From: Xanthoparmelia taractica
Taxonomy: Eukaryota; Ascomycota; Lecanoromycetes; Lecanorales; Parmeliaceae
Direction: 5' to 3'
DNA length: 64,000 nt
Assembly (NCBI GenBank): GCA_033085395.1
Contig: JANQBS010000027.1
Coordinates: 124,001-188,000 of the forward strand
This document shows positions 22,987-35,626 of the stretch, piece by piece. Every line of letters starts with the position of its first letter. The first letter of the stretch is position 1. A program made the translations under genes and the position numbers. Below the pieces are notes generated by a model. The model worked only from the letters and a program-made list of their open reading frames with translations. It did not search any database and had not been told where the DNA came from.

Positions 22987-25024
22987 GTTGCTGTGTCACG
23001 AGGCTCTCCAATTATGAAGGGCCACTCTGAATAGGTGGAGTTTGTCTATCACTCTGTAGTTGCTTTACGAACGCTGGAGAAACCAAGGACTGCTAGCGGT
23101 CCGCGTTGTATGTAAGGTCAATAGACAAAGAGGCCGGTGTAGATGGGAGTATAGGGGAAGTAACAAAAGGGAACAATGAAATCGCTTCAATCACAAATCG
23201 GCTTTCATAGCACCAGCAGATTTTTGCTCGAAAGCAAGACCTATATGGAACAAGTAGAGGGATCTGTCAGAAGCAAGAAGTAGAGAATAGTGAAGCATGG
23301 ACTTATATTATTGTGTTCGAATGGGAGGCTATTGATAGTGCAAGACAAGATTCGGAAAGTCCATCTTCGTTGTCACGCTGCGATTGCTCACTCGCCTCCG
23401 CTGCCTTGATTGGGTTGGAGGCATGGATTAAGCAAGCCTGCTTTTAGGCTCGGCCATCTGAGATATATCAATTGACCATTTGTCGGTCGACAGCTCCAGC
23501 GTGGCGCGTAGAATTAAGGTATCATTGGTGTTTAGAGTCCAGATTTTCCAGGGCAGGAAGTGTGAGGCGCCAAATTATTCTCCAGGCGCACGCGGTAGTT
23601 GTCAGCTGTGGTGACGACGCACAATGACGACTTCGCTGTCGCCACATTGAGCTATAAGCTTTTGACCTCTACTACCTAGTACCCTACTTCATGGCTTCTA
23701 CCCATTCATGTTATTGCTCTACTGCTCGACTACCAGTCTTCCTATCCAGACTCGATGGAATTTGTTCTTTCATTTTCAAAGTGTTGTTTTACCAACTGAC
23801 CAAACAGACCATGTTTGGTACTTGGAGACTTGGCTATTTGAAACGACCTGTTTCGAATAACAGCTCGTCCTCCGAGACGTCTGTTTGAGAGCTATACGAG
23901 TAATCTCGTGGCTTCTTTGAGGAATAACCCACTGTCCCAGCGAGTTTCATATTAGCACTCTTTGTATTGGGTCCTCTCATTGCTTTCCGTCTTGCATATC
24001 GCATTCTCATCACCTACACAAGTGGGTAAGCTCGTTGGAATGGGATTCGTTGATTGGCGCACCGTCCTGTGCAAATATTGAATTTTTCCCACCCTGTTCT
24101 GTACCATTTACCGGCTTCATCGGAAAACCAGAGCGTGGTAGTTGCACCTCATTGATTCTACGCAAGCTAGCATAACTGTTCAATGCTATAACCCACAGGA
24201 CGTATATCTAAAATTCCAAAAGGCTCTGATCTATGGGCGTGAGGCATCTTTAGGTCTTTAAGAATTTGCGGAGGATTTGAATCGAGACTCGGCGGTACTT
24301 GAGGGCGGGAAGCGGTTCAAACGGCCTACCTTAGGCCTGCGCTTGGTGGGTTGACTGAGTGAGTAACCTTTTTTGCTGAAGATAACATGAGTAAGGTAAG
24401 GTATGTATTGATTGACCTCTCAATTACGTCGAACGACATAACTAGAAAACCCATCTGACATGGCCTTCTTGCCGTCTTCTTCATACCATCTACCGCAATT
24501 TATGTCACCGTCAGGTTGATGAAGCACATGGGGATTCTTAAGGTAGCGATTGAGTATGTTAAGGTTCACAATTGGCTTCCCTTGAACCCGTTGTGCCCAT
24601 TCCTTTGCTGGTTGGGCCTTCTCGGTAATAAGGAATTCCTCCTGGATTTGTCACCAAAAACCCCTGCAAGCTTTTCCTACAATCCCGTCCGAGGCGTCAT
24701 AATTCATAATCAAAAAAAAAGTGAAAGTGCAATTATACAATCACACCTAATGGATTCCTTTCTATGTCTTAGAGTCATATTCGCTCCTTGGTGTAACAAT
24801 AATGAATACCTGCAGAGTCGATGGATAAGGCTTTCTCAATGTAGCCTATTTCCATGGCTTCGTCCCCGCACCCTTAATCAAACAAAACGATCCAACAGTC
24901 ATCCACTTACTCCAGGTGATTCGCTACGTGAGTCTCAATGTAAGAGATTTCCTTCAGTCTATGTCTTGTGATCGGGATGATACAAGCCCCGCTCTTGACT
25001 ACTTGCGCTCACTCTCTTTCTAGA
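22987..25024. other. Intergenic region, no gene seen
   Basis: About 2 kb between the unknown gene on the minus strand and the MFS gene on the plus strand, so it holds two promoters. Open frames at 23691-23888 and 24516-24971 lack recognisable content. The sequence CTCACTCTCTTTCTAG just before 25024 looks like a 3' splice site, so the MFS gene may have an untranslated or short coding exon upstream. No repeats or RNA genes recognised. Confidence 0.45.
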
Positions 25025-27148
25025 ATGGGGTATGGTCACTCAGGCTCCACCCTCGCTACCTCAGAGCAGTCCTCGCACAGCCCCTCTAGCGTCGGGAAGC
25101 CTACCGAGCAAACTCTGAGTCAACGCTCAGGTCAAGAGGTGGGAGATGTGCAAATTGAAGGCGCTGCCGCTGTGCCAGACATCTCGCTTAGTCCAAGGGA
25201 TTATGCCAGCTTACAAAGATCGCGCTCTTACGGCAATGGCTACGGCTGTACAACATTTCACGACGATGAAGAGCATTCAAAGGATGCAGAGAAGGGACAT
25301 AGTACCAACAAGCAGTTCGAAGTTCGGTTCGATGGAGGCTCTGATCCTATGAATCCAAGGTCTTTCAGCAAATTTCGCAAGTGGGTAATCGTATTCATCG
25401 TGTCCGCCAGCTCGACGTGTGTCACATGTGCGTCATCGATGTACACGCTGACATACGGTCAAATTACAATGGAGTTCCATATCTCTCGAGTGGTCGCCAC
25501 GCTGGGACTGAGCTTATTCGTCATGGGATTGGGGCTTGGTCCTATGCTATTCGGGCCATTATCTGAGTTCTATGGCCGCCGACCCATCTACATCGTCTCC
25601 TTCGCCTGTTTCATGATATGGCTTATTCCTTGTGCGGTGGCGAAGAACGTTGAAACAGAACTCGTTTCGCGGTTCATTGATGGATTTGCGGGCAGTGCGT
25701 TTCTAAGTGTGGCTGGGGGAACAGTTGGCGACATGTTTGTGCGAAACGAACTGCAAGCTCCCATGATGATCTTCACGGCCTCTCCATTCATTGGGCCACC
25801 TGTAGGTCCCATTGTCGCTGGCTTCATCAACCAGTACACTAATTGGTGAGCGAAAGATTCACATTTGCAGCATCAAAGCTAACAGCTTAGGCGGTGGACT
25901 TTCTATGTGCTCATCATTTGGTCAGCGGTGATGCTTGGCTTGATCACACTGGGTGTTCCTGAAACGTATCATCCGGTTCTTCTTCGCCACAAGGCTGCCA
26001 AGCTACAGAAAGAGACCGGCGATGGGAAATGGAAAGCGCCAATCGAGGTCATGCAACGCTCGATCCCGCAAACTGTTTTACGATCCTGTTATCGGCCATT
26101 TTTGTTGCTTATGTTGGAGCCTATGGTCCTTAACCTTTGCCTGTTCTCTGCAATACTGCTGGGTGTCTTATACCTCTTCTTCGGCGCCTTCGAGATCGTT
26201 TTTACAAATAATCACGGATTTGAGCTTTGGCAAGTCGGCCTAAGCTTCACGGGTCTTTTGGTTGGTCAGTTAGCTGCAATAGCTACGGACACTTTCTGGC
26301 ACAACAATTATCTTAGGCTAGTTCAGGAAAAGGAGGAGAAAGACGGGGAGGTTGGAGGTTCAGAACCCGAGTATCGCCTTCCCCCAGCGATCACAGGAGG
26401 GATACTGGTTCCAATTGGCTTGTTCTGGTAAAGCATCATCTATTGTCGTGTTCACAATGGCAAGTCGCAAGCTCACCTCCGTGTAGGTTTGCCTGGACTA
26501 CGTATGCCTCCGTACATTGGATAGGTGAGGGAAAACAATGTGCGTTGCCTGATGGGAAGCTAAAAGTCTCCCAAGTACCGATCATAGGAAGTGCTATCTT
26601 TGCGGCCGGGTAAGTGACAGCAGCTTGTCTTTGAATTATACGAACAAGGACTGAATAAGCATCAGGATGCTTCTCGTTTTCTCAGGGTGCTTCACATTCT
26701 TGGTAGATGCGTATCCTCTTTATGCCGCCTCGGCCTTGGCGGCAAACAGCTTTGCGCGCTCCAGCTTCGCTGCAGCATTTCCACTGTTCGGTAACCAAAG
26801 TAAGATTATCTTAAGTTCCACGTCTGGCGCGGTATCCGCTAGGTGTGACAGTGACAGGCTGACAGAAGTTTGATAGTGTATGACAAATTGGGGTACCAGG
26901 TAAGGCAGGGAGCTACTCGGACCAATGCTTTAGCACTGACCATGGTCACTTTAGTGGGCAACGACATTGTTGGCGTTTCTCACGGTCCTCATGGCTCCTT
27001 TTCCGTAAGTCGATGCTACAAGTGTCACATGTTCTCCACTTGCCGACCTGGGGATGTATTGATTGGTCAAACCAGATACTTGTTCTTCAGGTTCGGCCAA
27101 AGGATACGTAAGTACACCTTCCGGATCTACCCCGATTCAGTAGCGTGA
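25025..27148 (+). CDS. MFS transporter, DHA1 type (polyamine/drug exporter family)
   Basis: Twelve-helix major-facilitator proton antiporter of the TPO1/FLR1-like group. I infer eight exons: 25025-25845, 25891-26427, 26487-26524, 26576-26609, 26666-26799, 26877-26899, 26955-27004 and 27076-27148; phases add up to 569 residues. The N-terminal 110 residues are polar and Ser-rich. Then come SDPMNPRSFSKFRKW, the motif A variant GPLSEFYGRRPIY, GFAGSAFLSVAGGTVGDMF and the motif C-like FIGPPVGPIVAGF. After the central loop, SSFAAAFPLFGNQMYDKLGYQ and PFPYLFFRFGQRIR are restored only by splicing the tiny exons. The last few residues are uncertain because a GTAAGT follows the RIR codons. The start is the first ATG after a splice-acceptor-like sequence and could be preceded by another exon. 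Substrate cannot be told from sequence; drug and polyamine export are family guesses. Confidence 0.88.
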
Positions 27149-28990
27149 TGGAGTGTCAAGATATATCTCGGGAGCAATTCCTTCCAATGCTTCCCATGTT
27201 GTTGTGTATCCGTGAGATTTCTGCCTCAAAGAAGTCATACTGATTCGGCAATGTCCAGGAAAACATTCGCGATTCGCTTGTGGGAGATAGCGGTACATCA
27301 GAAGCAGACTGTTGTGTTGGAATGGAATGAAATGCCAAGTGCAGTGCTCCGTAATTCTAGGCACACCTGCATAAGGCATGGGTATGAAGCTGAAATTGTC
27401 AAATCTCGGGCCAACCGTGTCACGTTGCCACCCACACCCGACAGCGGGCAGCCGGATTACAGATGTGCATAATGGACAGTCAAACGCAGTGTAACATTGT
27501 ACTTGCCGATCTTTTGATCATGAGACCAGCTTAGCAATCATTATTGTGCCTTGACCAAGAAGCAAGAGTGCATGAGCTCGAGCCAATGACTTGCATATTT
27601 TGGCTGCGATGCCTTTTTTGCTTTTTTGATTTCTTTGCAGCGCATGGTCGCTCTTTTGACCCAAGCAATGCAAAAGATGGTTAACCGGCTGACCAACCAG
27701 ATTTACGGGATTCCCAAAGTATTCTGGTTCTTACATATATTTGGGTGTGGATGAGGTGTAAGGTGGTTAGCGTGCCCCGCGTAGAGTACCTTGAAAGAGG
27801 ATAAAAGTTGCATTAGTTAATGCACACGTTCAAAATGAGATGGGGATCGAGTAAGGTAAAGTGACGACAGGGGGCAGAACCGGTTACTTCTAAAGTAGAA
27901 GTAGTACTGTATCTTAGAACCTTACATCTACCTTACCTTACGCATGATCGCAATCCTCTTTTTCTTTTCTCGTGCGGAAGCGGCCACCAAATCCTAGGTG
28001 CCGCTTTAGTACACTTTTAGTGTCACCTTCACCACTTGTTCAATGAACCCCAAGTTCATCCCCCAAAAGAAAAACATTACCCGCCACCCACTGCCATTGC
28101 ACCCAATTGCTACTTCCTTACCTGACTTCCACAAGTAACAAGCACCCGCGCCTTATATCATAATACAAAAAGGACTACTTATATATACATATATATGATC
28201 ATACTGAATGATGACTACCTACCCTACCCTACCCTCATCACAATAAAACCGACATTATTCAATCTCAGTCCAGTACGAGTACATGAAAAGTTTTTGGGGT
28301 CTAGATAAATTACCACATCGCTCAGTCCGTCATCTCACTCGTAGCATTCTCACACGAGCCACTATATCTCCGTACCCTTACGGACGTAGAAACCCAGATA
28401 CGTCTCTAAATCCGATCCAGCACGGCAAAGCAAGGGTACCTCCAATTTTACACGACAAGTCTTGCACCACAAGGAATCCTGCGTCGTTCCATCCAATCTC
28501 CAAGCACCAGCAAAAATCAGGCGTCCCAACGTATCTGCAGCTGCCCGCGGTTCGCTCCCTCTCGACTGGACGGCAGATACCCCCTCAGTTTGGGAGTTGA
28601 GGCTGTCTCCCAGGCATCCCAAGTAGATCTCGTTGAAAATATCGGCTTAACTTTCTCCTTCCAATCTTGCACTGCCTCTGGGGATACAAGGCTACGTGGA
28701 CACTGTTTTCTCTCTCACGTGTGCCTTTAATGATGCACAAGATTACGCAGAATCGTACAAGTTGATTGGCCGTCTGGGCACTCTGCAGTGGGCGAAAGGT
28801 TGCTAGACCTCAGAACGGCTTATTTCCGTCAGCCCATTGGTAAAGGATCAGGAGGGCTTTGGGCAATCGCACAGCCAGGCTCCACTTGGACGGGAAATAG
28901 CATTAGGACTTGCATGAACCAGGCTATCTGGACCTCTGGCATCGCACCGCATTGGCGCCTTTTGGTAGCCGCGTGAGCTAGCTATATATC
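27149..28990. other. Intergenic region with short AT and CCCTA repeats
   Basis: About 1.8 kb with no supported gene. It contains GTAAGGTAAAG near 27852 and TACCTTACCTTAC near 27930, which are inverted relative to each other; a TA-rich run at 28180-28197; and three CCCTA units at about 28217-28234. The distal part is probably the promoter of the ERT1-like gene, with TATATAT directly before the start at 28991. Confidence 0.45.
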
Positions 28991-31169
28991 ATGGCCATGG
29001 ACCGAGATGATGATGCTCCCTCAAGATCGCAGTCGGAGTCATCAGACGATAGTGACAGTCAAGACTCAGACGACATGCGCACGCCTACCACCGATCCTAA
29101 AGGCAATGTGCCCGCTCGTAAAGCGAACGATGACAAGGTCAAAAAGGCTGCCAACAAAGATCCCAACCGGATCAAAAGGAAAAAAGCTCGTCGGGCCTGC
29201 GAGAACTGCCAACGCGCTCACCTTACCTGTAGTAAGTCTTTTGCTCCACTGACCACCGCGGTCCTTGGTTCTGAGGCTGATGTGATTGATAGGCGACAAG
29301 CGGCCTTGCGAGAGGTGCGGCGACAAGAAGATTTGCAAAGACGGAAAGAGGAAGAAGGCAAAGTACTTGGCAGATGCTCCAGACGAGGATCTAACTCCAA
29401 GCCAGGATCAAGTCAAAGACAGCCACTTTGGCAACGTTCCAGATTGGCATGGTAACCCGCCGTTCCCTAGGTCAAGTTTCCCCGGCTCAGGAGTTGGTGG
29501 CCTGTATGCAAGCCAACAATCAGCCTACCCGTTGTTCGTAACGCACGCACAGCAGAATCCCATGCCTTTCCAACCCTATACCAGCCAGCATATGTCAATG
29601 GGACAAGCATATACCGTCGGCCCTCATCAGCAACCGATCTTGCCAGATTACAGTCGTGCTATGCCGCAGCCAAACATGCCCATTTTCGCCAACCCAACTC
29701 CAGACCCGTCCATTGGTGATTTCTATCCCAACACGAGTCTAGAGGATAACTCTTTTGCAAACCAATACGGGTATTCAGAATTCGCAATGATGACTCACCT
29801 CACTTCTGGTATGGCAGACACTCCTCCAAGTGAAAGCACAGGGACTCTCAATCCCAGTGATGACGCCAACTATGTGCCAGGTGTCAATACTCCAAGCTAC
29901 GGATCCGCCATCCAACCATATGGCTACCCTCAAGACCACGTCATACACAACTCTCGACCCAGCTCACGACAAGAAGCCGATCCTTTCAACTTGAGCTTAC
30001 AGGACCAGGAATCTGTGGAGGGGTTGATTAAGCAGGAAGAGCCTGCTGGCTACCCGATCGGCGCCTACAACAACTATCCCAGTCCATCATTCTCCGGGTC
30101 CAGCCCGCAAGGTATGACGGCGGGCATTGACGGGAGTCCGTCCGTCAAGACTATGTATACTAATATTAACCCATCTCGTCAGGCACAGCTCCGAGAAACA
30201 CTCCGGCCAATGACCTCTTCGCAGCAACCGATCGGTTCCAAAATCTCACTATCCATGACCCCAGCCTCAACTGTTTCAACGCCAACGATCCCGCCCTCTG
30301 TCAAAACTCAGTCTTCGACTTTCAATCGTCGCCACCGGAAACCATCAACGATCTACAATGCCGTGACAGAACCTTATTCATACACCAAGGCTTTCCACGA
30401 TTTGATGGCATTGATCCGCAAGCGGTTTTCCCCGTCTAAGACGGCTCGGATCGCCAAGGCACTCGCTTCCATTCGTCCTTCTTTCATCTCGTCTTTGACG
30501 AAGCTGGACGACGATGACCGGGTTTTCATGGAAAAGTGCCTTCAGCGAACACTACTTGAATATGACGACTTTCTGAGTGCGACTGGCACCCCCACGATAA
30601 TTTGTCGACGCACTGGAGAAGTGGTAGCGGTGGGCGAGGGCTTCAGTGTGCTTACTGGTTGGAAGAAAGCGGTCCTTTTGGGCAGGGAGCCCAATCTCAA
30701 CATCAACAACGGAGGTGACGCTTCTGGTCCTCCCGGTACAGGTACTGCAACTTCTCGTGGTACAAACACTCCTCGTGTGCCAGATCCGAGGCCTGATCCC
30801 ATCGAAGGATCTCGGCAGAAGCCGGTGTCTATAGTGGACTTATTGGATGACGAAAGTGCGTGTGATTTCTTTGACGACTACGCTCATTTAGCTTTTGGAG
30901 ATTCCAGGGGAAGTGTGACCACACCATGCAAGCTTTTGAAATACAGGACGGCGAAGGATGCGGATTTTAACAAAGCATTGGACAGCGCAGTTGGATCCCG
31001 GCTGCAAGGGCAGAGGGATGCTACACAGTCTGGAAAAGATGGTAATGCCGGCGTGACGCAAATTGGAGCCGATGAAGGCAAGATTGAATGCATGCTTTGC
31101 TGGTCAGTGAAGCGGGATGTCTTCGATATTCCCATGTTGTTCGTTATGAATGTCCTTCCCTGCATATGA
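28991..31169 (+). CDS. ERT1: ERT1/AcuK-type zinc cluster activator of gluconeogenesis
   Basis: Zn2Cys6 transcription factor that activates gluconeogenic genes on non-fermentable carbon. Exons 28991-29231 and 29293-31169 flank a 61 bp intron inside the zinc cluster; 705 residues. After an acidic Ser/Asp-rich head comes KRKKARRACENCQRAHLTC, then SDKRPCERCGDKKIC and KDGKRKKAKYLADAPDE, matching the AcuK signature. The middle is Gln/Pro/Ser/Tyr-rich. The C-terminal third holds the PAS-like domain (GTPTIICRRTGEVVAVGEGF, LTGWKKAVLLGREPNL) and the family end CWSVKRDVFDIPMLFVMNVL. Cys spacing is CX2CX6CX5CX2CX5C; the last loop is about three residues shorter than I expect for this family. The 9 bp sequence GGCGACAAG occurs twice around the loop. 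Identity as ERT1/AcuK rather than its paralogue AcuM rests on the C-terminal motif and the KYLADAPDE stretch. Confidence 0.9.
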
Positions 31170-31459
31170 TGATGAGACTACGACGTTCGCTTTCTTTTTT
31201 TGGTTTGCGAAAACTGTATAGCGTGGAGAGACAACTTTTTGGTGCTGGCTAGCACTTGGTATGAATCATGATGGCACAGCTGTACATATCCCACAGATTA
31301 GACGTCAATAACGCATTTACTGATGCTGAAACGCACGTGACGAGATCTTCGTGAACAGCAGAATATCTTTTATGGTCCAAGCGTCCCTGGCTAACCCTCT
31401 ATCTCTACGCCTTACGCCCACCTGACACCGCGCTTCTCGAGCACCCATGCATAAGTAAT

Positions 31460-32140
31460 TCAGCTCGCGACTTCGTTTTCATGCCCTTGTCCCCCAAACT
31501 CCATCAGATACTCGTCTTCCTTCAGCCTTAGATAAGACTCCCTCTCCAGACTTCTCCTCGCAACCTCAATATCCACATTGATATCCTCTATCAGGCTCTC
31601 CTTGCTCACATAATCATACTCCGGCCGTATGAACCCGCAAATGAGCAGATTCATCCGCGCGCCGTAAAAGTCGTGGTGGAAGGTGTGCATGATGTGGACT
31701 TCCTAAAGCACACCCAAATACCATCAGCACCCATTCTTCCAAACCATACATGATCCCCTTTCCACGAAGCACGCAGGAGACGTAGATGGCGCACATACCA
31801 CACTCCGCACCTCGTTCTTATAATAGGGGTTCCAGCCAATGCTCATCACCATTGGCCACACACCCCCTGCCGCCTTCTTCTTCCCTCCCTTCTCCTTCTC
31901 CCTCCTCAACCCCGTATCATCAATGTCCACGCCCGCCCACCCGTAATACACCCCGCTCTCCACGTCCTCGTGACCCCCAACGCTTAGTCCTGCAAGCGGT
32001 ATATTCGCCGTCGGTATGCCTAGTTCTGCGCTCCCGCGTCCGAAACCTTTTACTATGGGGCCGGAGAGGCGGATGGGGAAGGGTGGTTCGGGGCCGGTTT
32101 GGGGACCGGTGATGAGGGGGCGGGGGCCGGAGGGCCGCAT
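31460..32140 (-). CDS. FMN1: Riboflavin kinase
   Basis: Phosphorylates riboflavin with ATP to give FMN. Exons 31799-32140 and 31460-31702 with a 96 bp intron encode 194 residues, the usual size for the fungal monofunctional enzyme. Visible motifs: IRLSGPIVKGFGRGSAELG with the nucleotide-binding PTAN just after it, ESGVYYGWAGV, MVMSIGWNPYYKNEVRSVE and EVHIMHTFHHDFYG (Glu and His of the active site), then LLICGFIRPEYDYVSKESLI. The splice joins RSV to EVHI exactly as the family requires. It is divergent from DHR2, with 290 bp between the starts. The product is essential for every flavoprotein, including the OYE-type reductase downstream, but no regulatory link is visible. Confidence 0.95.
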
Positions 32141-32430
32141 TGGGTTTGGGACTTAGAGAGGGTAGAGGTTGTTGGTAGAGGCTAGAAGTTGTCCATAGAG
32201 AGTAGAGGCAACTTAGATTGCGTCTAGAGCGGGTTATCTGATATACCTTTTGGGTTGCATGACTCAAAAGGAAGAATCTCCGATCCCTCCCCCAACATTG
32301 CCACTTAGGGGTCGGGCCATCAGGGCGCAAGTCAAACCTAATTCTTTTTCTCTTCACACTAGAATTATTTCTTGCAGGGAATTTGAGAGATGCATCTTTT
32401 CATATCTCAAGCTCGGAGCTTAACGCAGAG
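32141..32430. promoter_or_regulatory. Divergent promoter FMN1 / DHR2
   Basis: A 290 bp region between the two start codons. A TTTCTTGCAG sequence at about 32369-32378 looks like a splice acceptor, so the helicase gene may have an intron in its 5' UTR. The open frame reaches upstream of the chosen ATG, but only with a non-ATG codon. Confidence 0.4.
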
Positions 32431-35213
32431 ATGCCTGAGCGGGTGCATAAACGCCTCGATGAGGCCTTCGTGCCTTTGGAGCCCGCGGTTAGCAAATTTA
32501 CCCCATCGGTGATGGAGGATACTTCATCGAGGAGTAAGAAACGGAAACGAGAGCACGTGGACAAGAATTTCACCAGAGAACATGCCAAAGCGCCACAATC
32601 TCCACCCGTCGCTGTGACCAAAACCACGTCAAACAGCCGCGCACAGGACACCATCCGACCAACGGGTGAGGGTCAGCGCCTAAAGGACAGAGCCAAAAGC
32701 CTGGAATCGTCCCGCAAAAGCCTTCCAATCTGGTCCCATGCCACGGAGATTCGCGAGGCGCTTCTCGGCAAGGATGTCATGATTCTAGTTGGTGAGACGG
32801 GCAGTGGGAAGAGTACGCAAGTGCCGCAGATGCTTGTCAATGAGCCATGGTGTAAGCCCCATTCGGTCACGGTCTCGAGGGACGCCCCAGGACCAGTCAC
32901 CGATCCAATAGACCGTACCCGTCAGACCGTCAGAGTCGGTGGCTGTATCGGCATCACGGAGCCGAGGAGAGTAGCGGCCACCACCTTGGCCAGGCGAGTA
33001 GCAGAAGAAATGGGCACTCCGCTCGGTTCGTCCAGTCCGAAAAGTACAGTCGGTTACAGCGTCAGGTTTGACCAGTCTACGAGTCCGAATACGAGGATCA
33101 AGTTTCTTACAGAGGGGACGCTGTTGCAGGAGATGTTGAGGGATCCGTGGTTGAAGGCTTACAGTGCTATGGTTGTGGATGAGGTCCATGAGAGAGGGGC
33201 TAATGTTGACTTGTTGTTGGGGTTTCTGAGGAATATGGTTGTAGGGAAGAATGAGGGGAGAGGGGGGGTGCCGTTGAAGGTACGTCTGTCTGGGGAGTTT
33301 CCCACTGGTATTGCTCACCGCAATCAATATCAGAGTTGGTTGTACATCTTGAAATATATATCTACGATTTTCGATTCTTTTCATAAAACGGGCTACTTCT
33401 AGTTGTGCTCTTGAAACTCATGAGCGAGTTCGACACCCTGTCATGAAATTGATTACTTTCCCCCAGCTGTGCTCACCAGATCAAATACCAAAATTGACCG
33501 TTTGCCATGAAAAGCGTGCACTAACTATGCAAACAGGTTATCGTCATGAGCGCAACAGCCGAGACAGACACTGTCAGTGCCTTCTTTGAGGAAGGGTATA
33601 GGCGAGAGAGAGGGGACGGAGCCCGTGAAGATAGAGATGATCAAGGTCATGGTATCAATGGGCCTAATAATCAGGAAGGGCCAGAGTCCGAATGGTCCGG
33701 CATCTCCTCTGACGATGAAGGAGATACTGTTGCAACAAAAGGGGTTGGAGCCGCAAAAGGCTCCCATCATAAGATCGAGGAGCCGCAACCAAAAATCCTA
33801 GACCATACCAAAACTTGCTATATCAAAGGTCGCCAGTACGAAGTCACTCTCAAGTATACGGCAGAGCCAGTCCAGGATATTGTCGAATCGTCCCTCCGAA
33901 TGATCTTCCAGATCCATCGCCAAGAACCCATGCCTGGAGATGTGCTTGTATTCTTCCATGGACGAGATATAATTGAGTCCCTCGAGAGCCTCGTTAACCA
34001 ATATGCCCGCGACTTGGGCCCCGAACTACCAAAGCTTTTAGTCCTACCACTCTTCGCCGCCCTATCGCAAGCTGCACAGCAGCGAGTGTTCCAGCCTGCT
34101 CCTCGAAACACACGGAAGGTTATCATCGCAACTAACATTGCTGAAACCTCAGTCACAGTCCCAGGGGTCCGCTTTGTTATAGACAGCGGGAAGGCAAAGG
34201 TTAAGCAATTTCGGACGAGTATTGGGATGGAATCTTTGCTTGTGAAACCAATCTCTCAGAGTTCGGCCATACAGCGCCAAGGGCGTGCTGGTCGCGAAGA
34301 GCCCGGACAGTGCTACAGGCTGTATACAGAACCGGACTATCTTACCATGCAACAATTCAATACACCGGAGATTCTAAGATGCGATCTGAGCCATGCAATT
34401 CTGACCATGAAAGCAAGAGACGTTAACGATGTGCATAACTTTCCGTTTCTCGATCGTCCGCCGCGGAACGCAATGGACAAGGCTTTGCTACAGCTGTGGC
34501 TGCTCGGAGCTTTGACTGAGTCTAGCGGAATAAGCGACATTGGTATGCAGATTGCCAAGTTCCCGATTAATGTGTGTCTCGGAAGAGCTCTTATTGCAGC
34601 GGCTGAACCAGAGCTGGACTGCGTACCGGAGGTCATTGACATCGTCTCGTGCTTAAGCGTGGAGGATCTATTCCTCAACCTGACGTCTGAAGAAAAGAAA
34701 AACGAAGCCGAGGCCGCCCGACGCGAGCTTTACAAAAGGGAAGGCGACCATCTGACCCTGTTAACAGCAGTCCAAGCATACGCGGCCGAGAACACGGACA
34801 GGAAAGCCTGGGCGAAGAAACACTTCGTGTCGCATCGAGCCATGAAAGCCACCATGGACGTCCGAAAGCAGCTGCGGGCCCAGTGCCACCAGTCGAAAAT
34901 GCTCAAGCCAGCAGCGCAAGATCACGAACCCTCTGAACTCACGCCCGAGCTTACGGTTTCAATACTGAAATGCTTCTTGAAAGGCTTTGCGACCCGAACG
35001 GCGCGACTGTGCCCTGACGGGAGCTACAGGACAATGGTTGGGAATCAGACGGTGGCGATACATCCTTCTAGCGGCTTGTTTGGCAGGAAGGTGGAAGCGA
35101 TTATGTTCAATGAGTTTGTGTTTACGAGTCGGAGCTATGCGAAGAGCGTGAGTGCGGTGCAGTTGAATTGGATCACGGAGGCTTTTGAAGGGGCTGCGGA
35201 GGGGCTTGAGTGA
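32431..35213 (+). CDS. DHR2: DEAH-box RNA helicase, DHR2-like, ribosome biogenesis
   Basis: Nucleolar ATP-dependent RNA helicase; the yeast relative Dhr2 is needed for small-subunit rRNA processing. Exons 32431-33279 and 33537-35213 flank a 257 bp intron, long for this region; 841 residues. A polar Lys/Arg-rich head is followed by motif I GETGSGKSTQVPQ, Ia TEPRRVAATTLARRVAEE, II DEVHERG (DEVH rather than DEAH), III SAT restored right after the splice, then FFHGRDIIESLE, V ATNIAETSVTVPGVRFVIDSG and VI QRQGRAGREEPG. The winged-helix/ratchet and OB-fold regions follow (ALTESSGISDIG, SCLSVEDLF, SGLFGRK). Between motif III and CYIKGRQYEVTLKYT lies an acidic insert of about 60 residues (SDDEGDT). 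The start is the first ATG in the frame. Confidence 0.92.
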
Positions 35214-35626
35214 TATTGTATGTATAAGTGCAAAAGTGTCATTTTGCGCTAGCTGCGTGTAACGGAAGATACCCTTGTATACAGAGTTTATGCACAGTGC
35301 TGTACTCGAAGCACTATAGTCTACGATCTATGGGTGTGAAGCCAATATGAAGGGCCAGGGTATAAGCTGTCTCGATTACCCTAGTTCTGGCCTGACAGAC
35401 CTTATATGAATGCCTAGAATTCCAAGCTGGCAACGTTCGCTATGTACAAAGTACATTGAACGCCAACCCCATAAATGCATTCAAAGCCCCTTAATCAGCC
35501 TTGGCGACATCCTATATCCTAGGACTGTCATCTACCATGCCTGTCTGCATTGTTCTTTTCCTAGCTATTCCCCTGCCGACACCGTTGCGTTGCTGCATGC
35601 GATAAACTAACCCATTGTTCGGATAG
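35214..35626. other. Convergent intergenic region
   Basis: About 410 bp that holds the 3' ends of DHR2 (+) and the NIF3-like gene (-). No coding frame, hairpin or repeat stands out. Confidence 0.45.

Noticed and set aside
24516..24971. 151-codon frame upstream of the MFS gene
   Set aside because: No family features and odd composition; more likely promoter DNA. A short upstream exon of the MFS gene remains possible but cannot be placed.
28214..28236. CTACCCTACCCTACCC sequence resembling telomere repeat
   Set aside because: Only about three units, with unit CCCTAC rather than the fungal CCCTAA, inside a gene-bearing region; a chance simple repeat.
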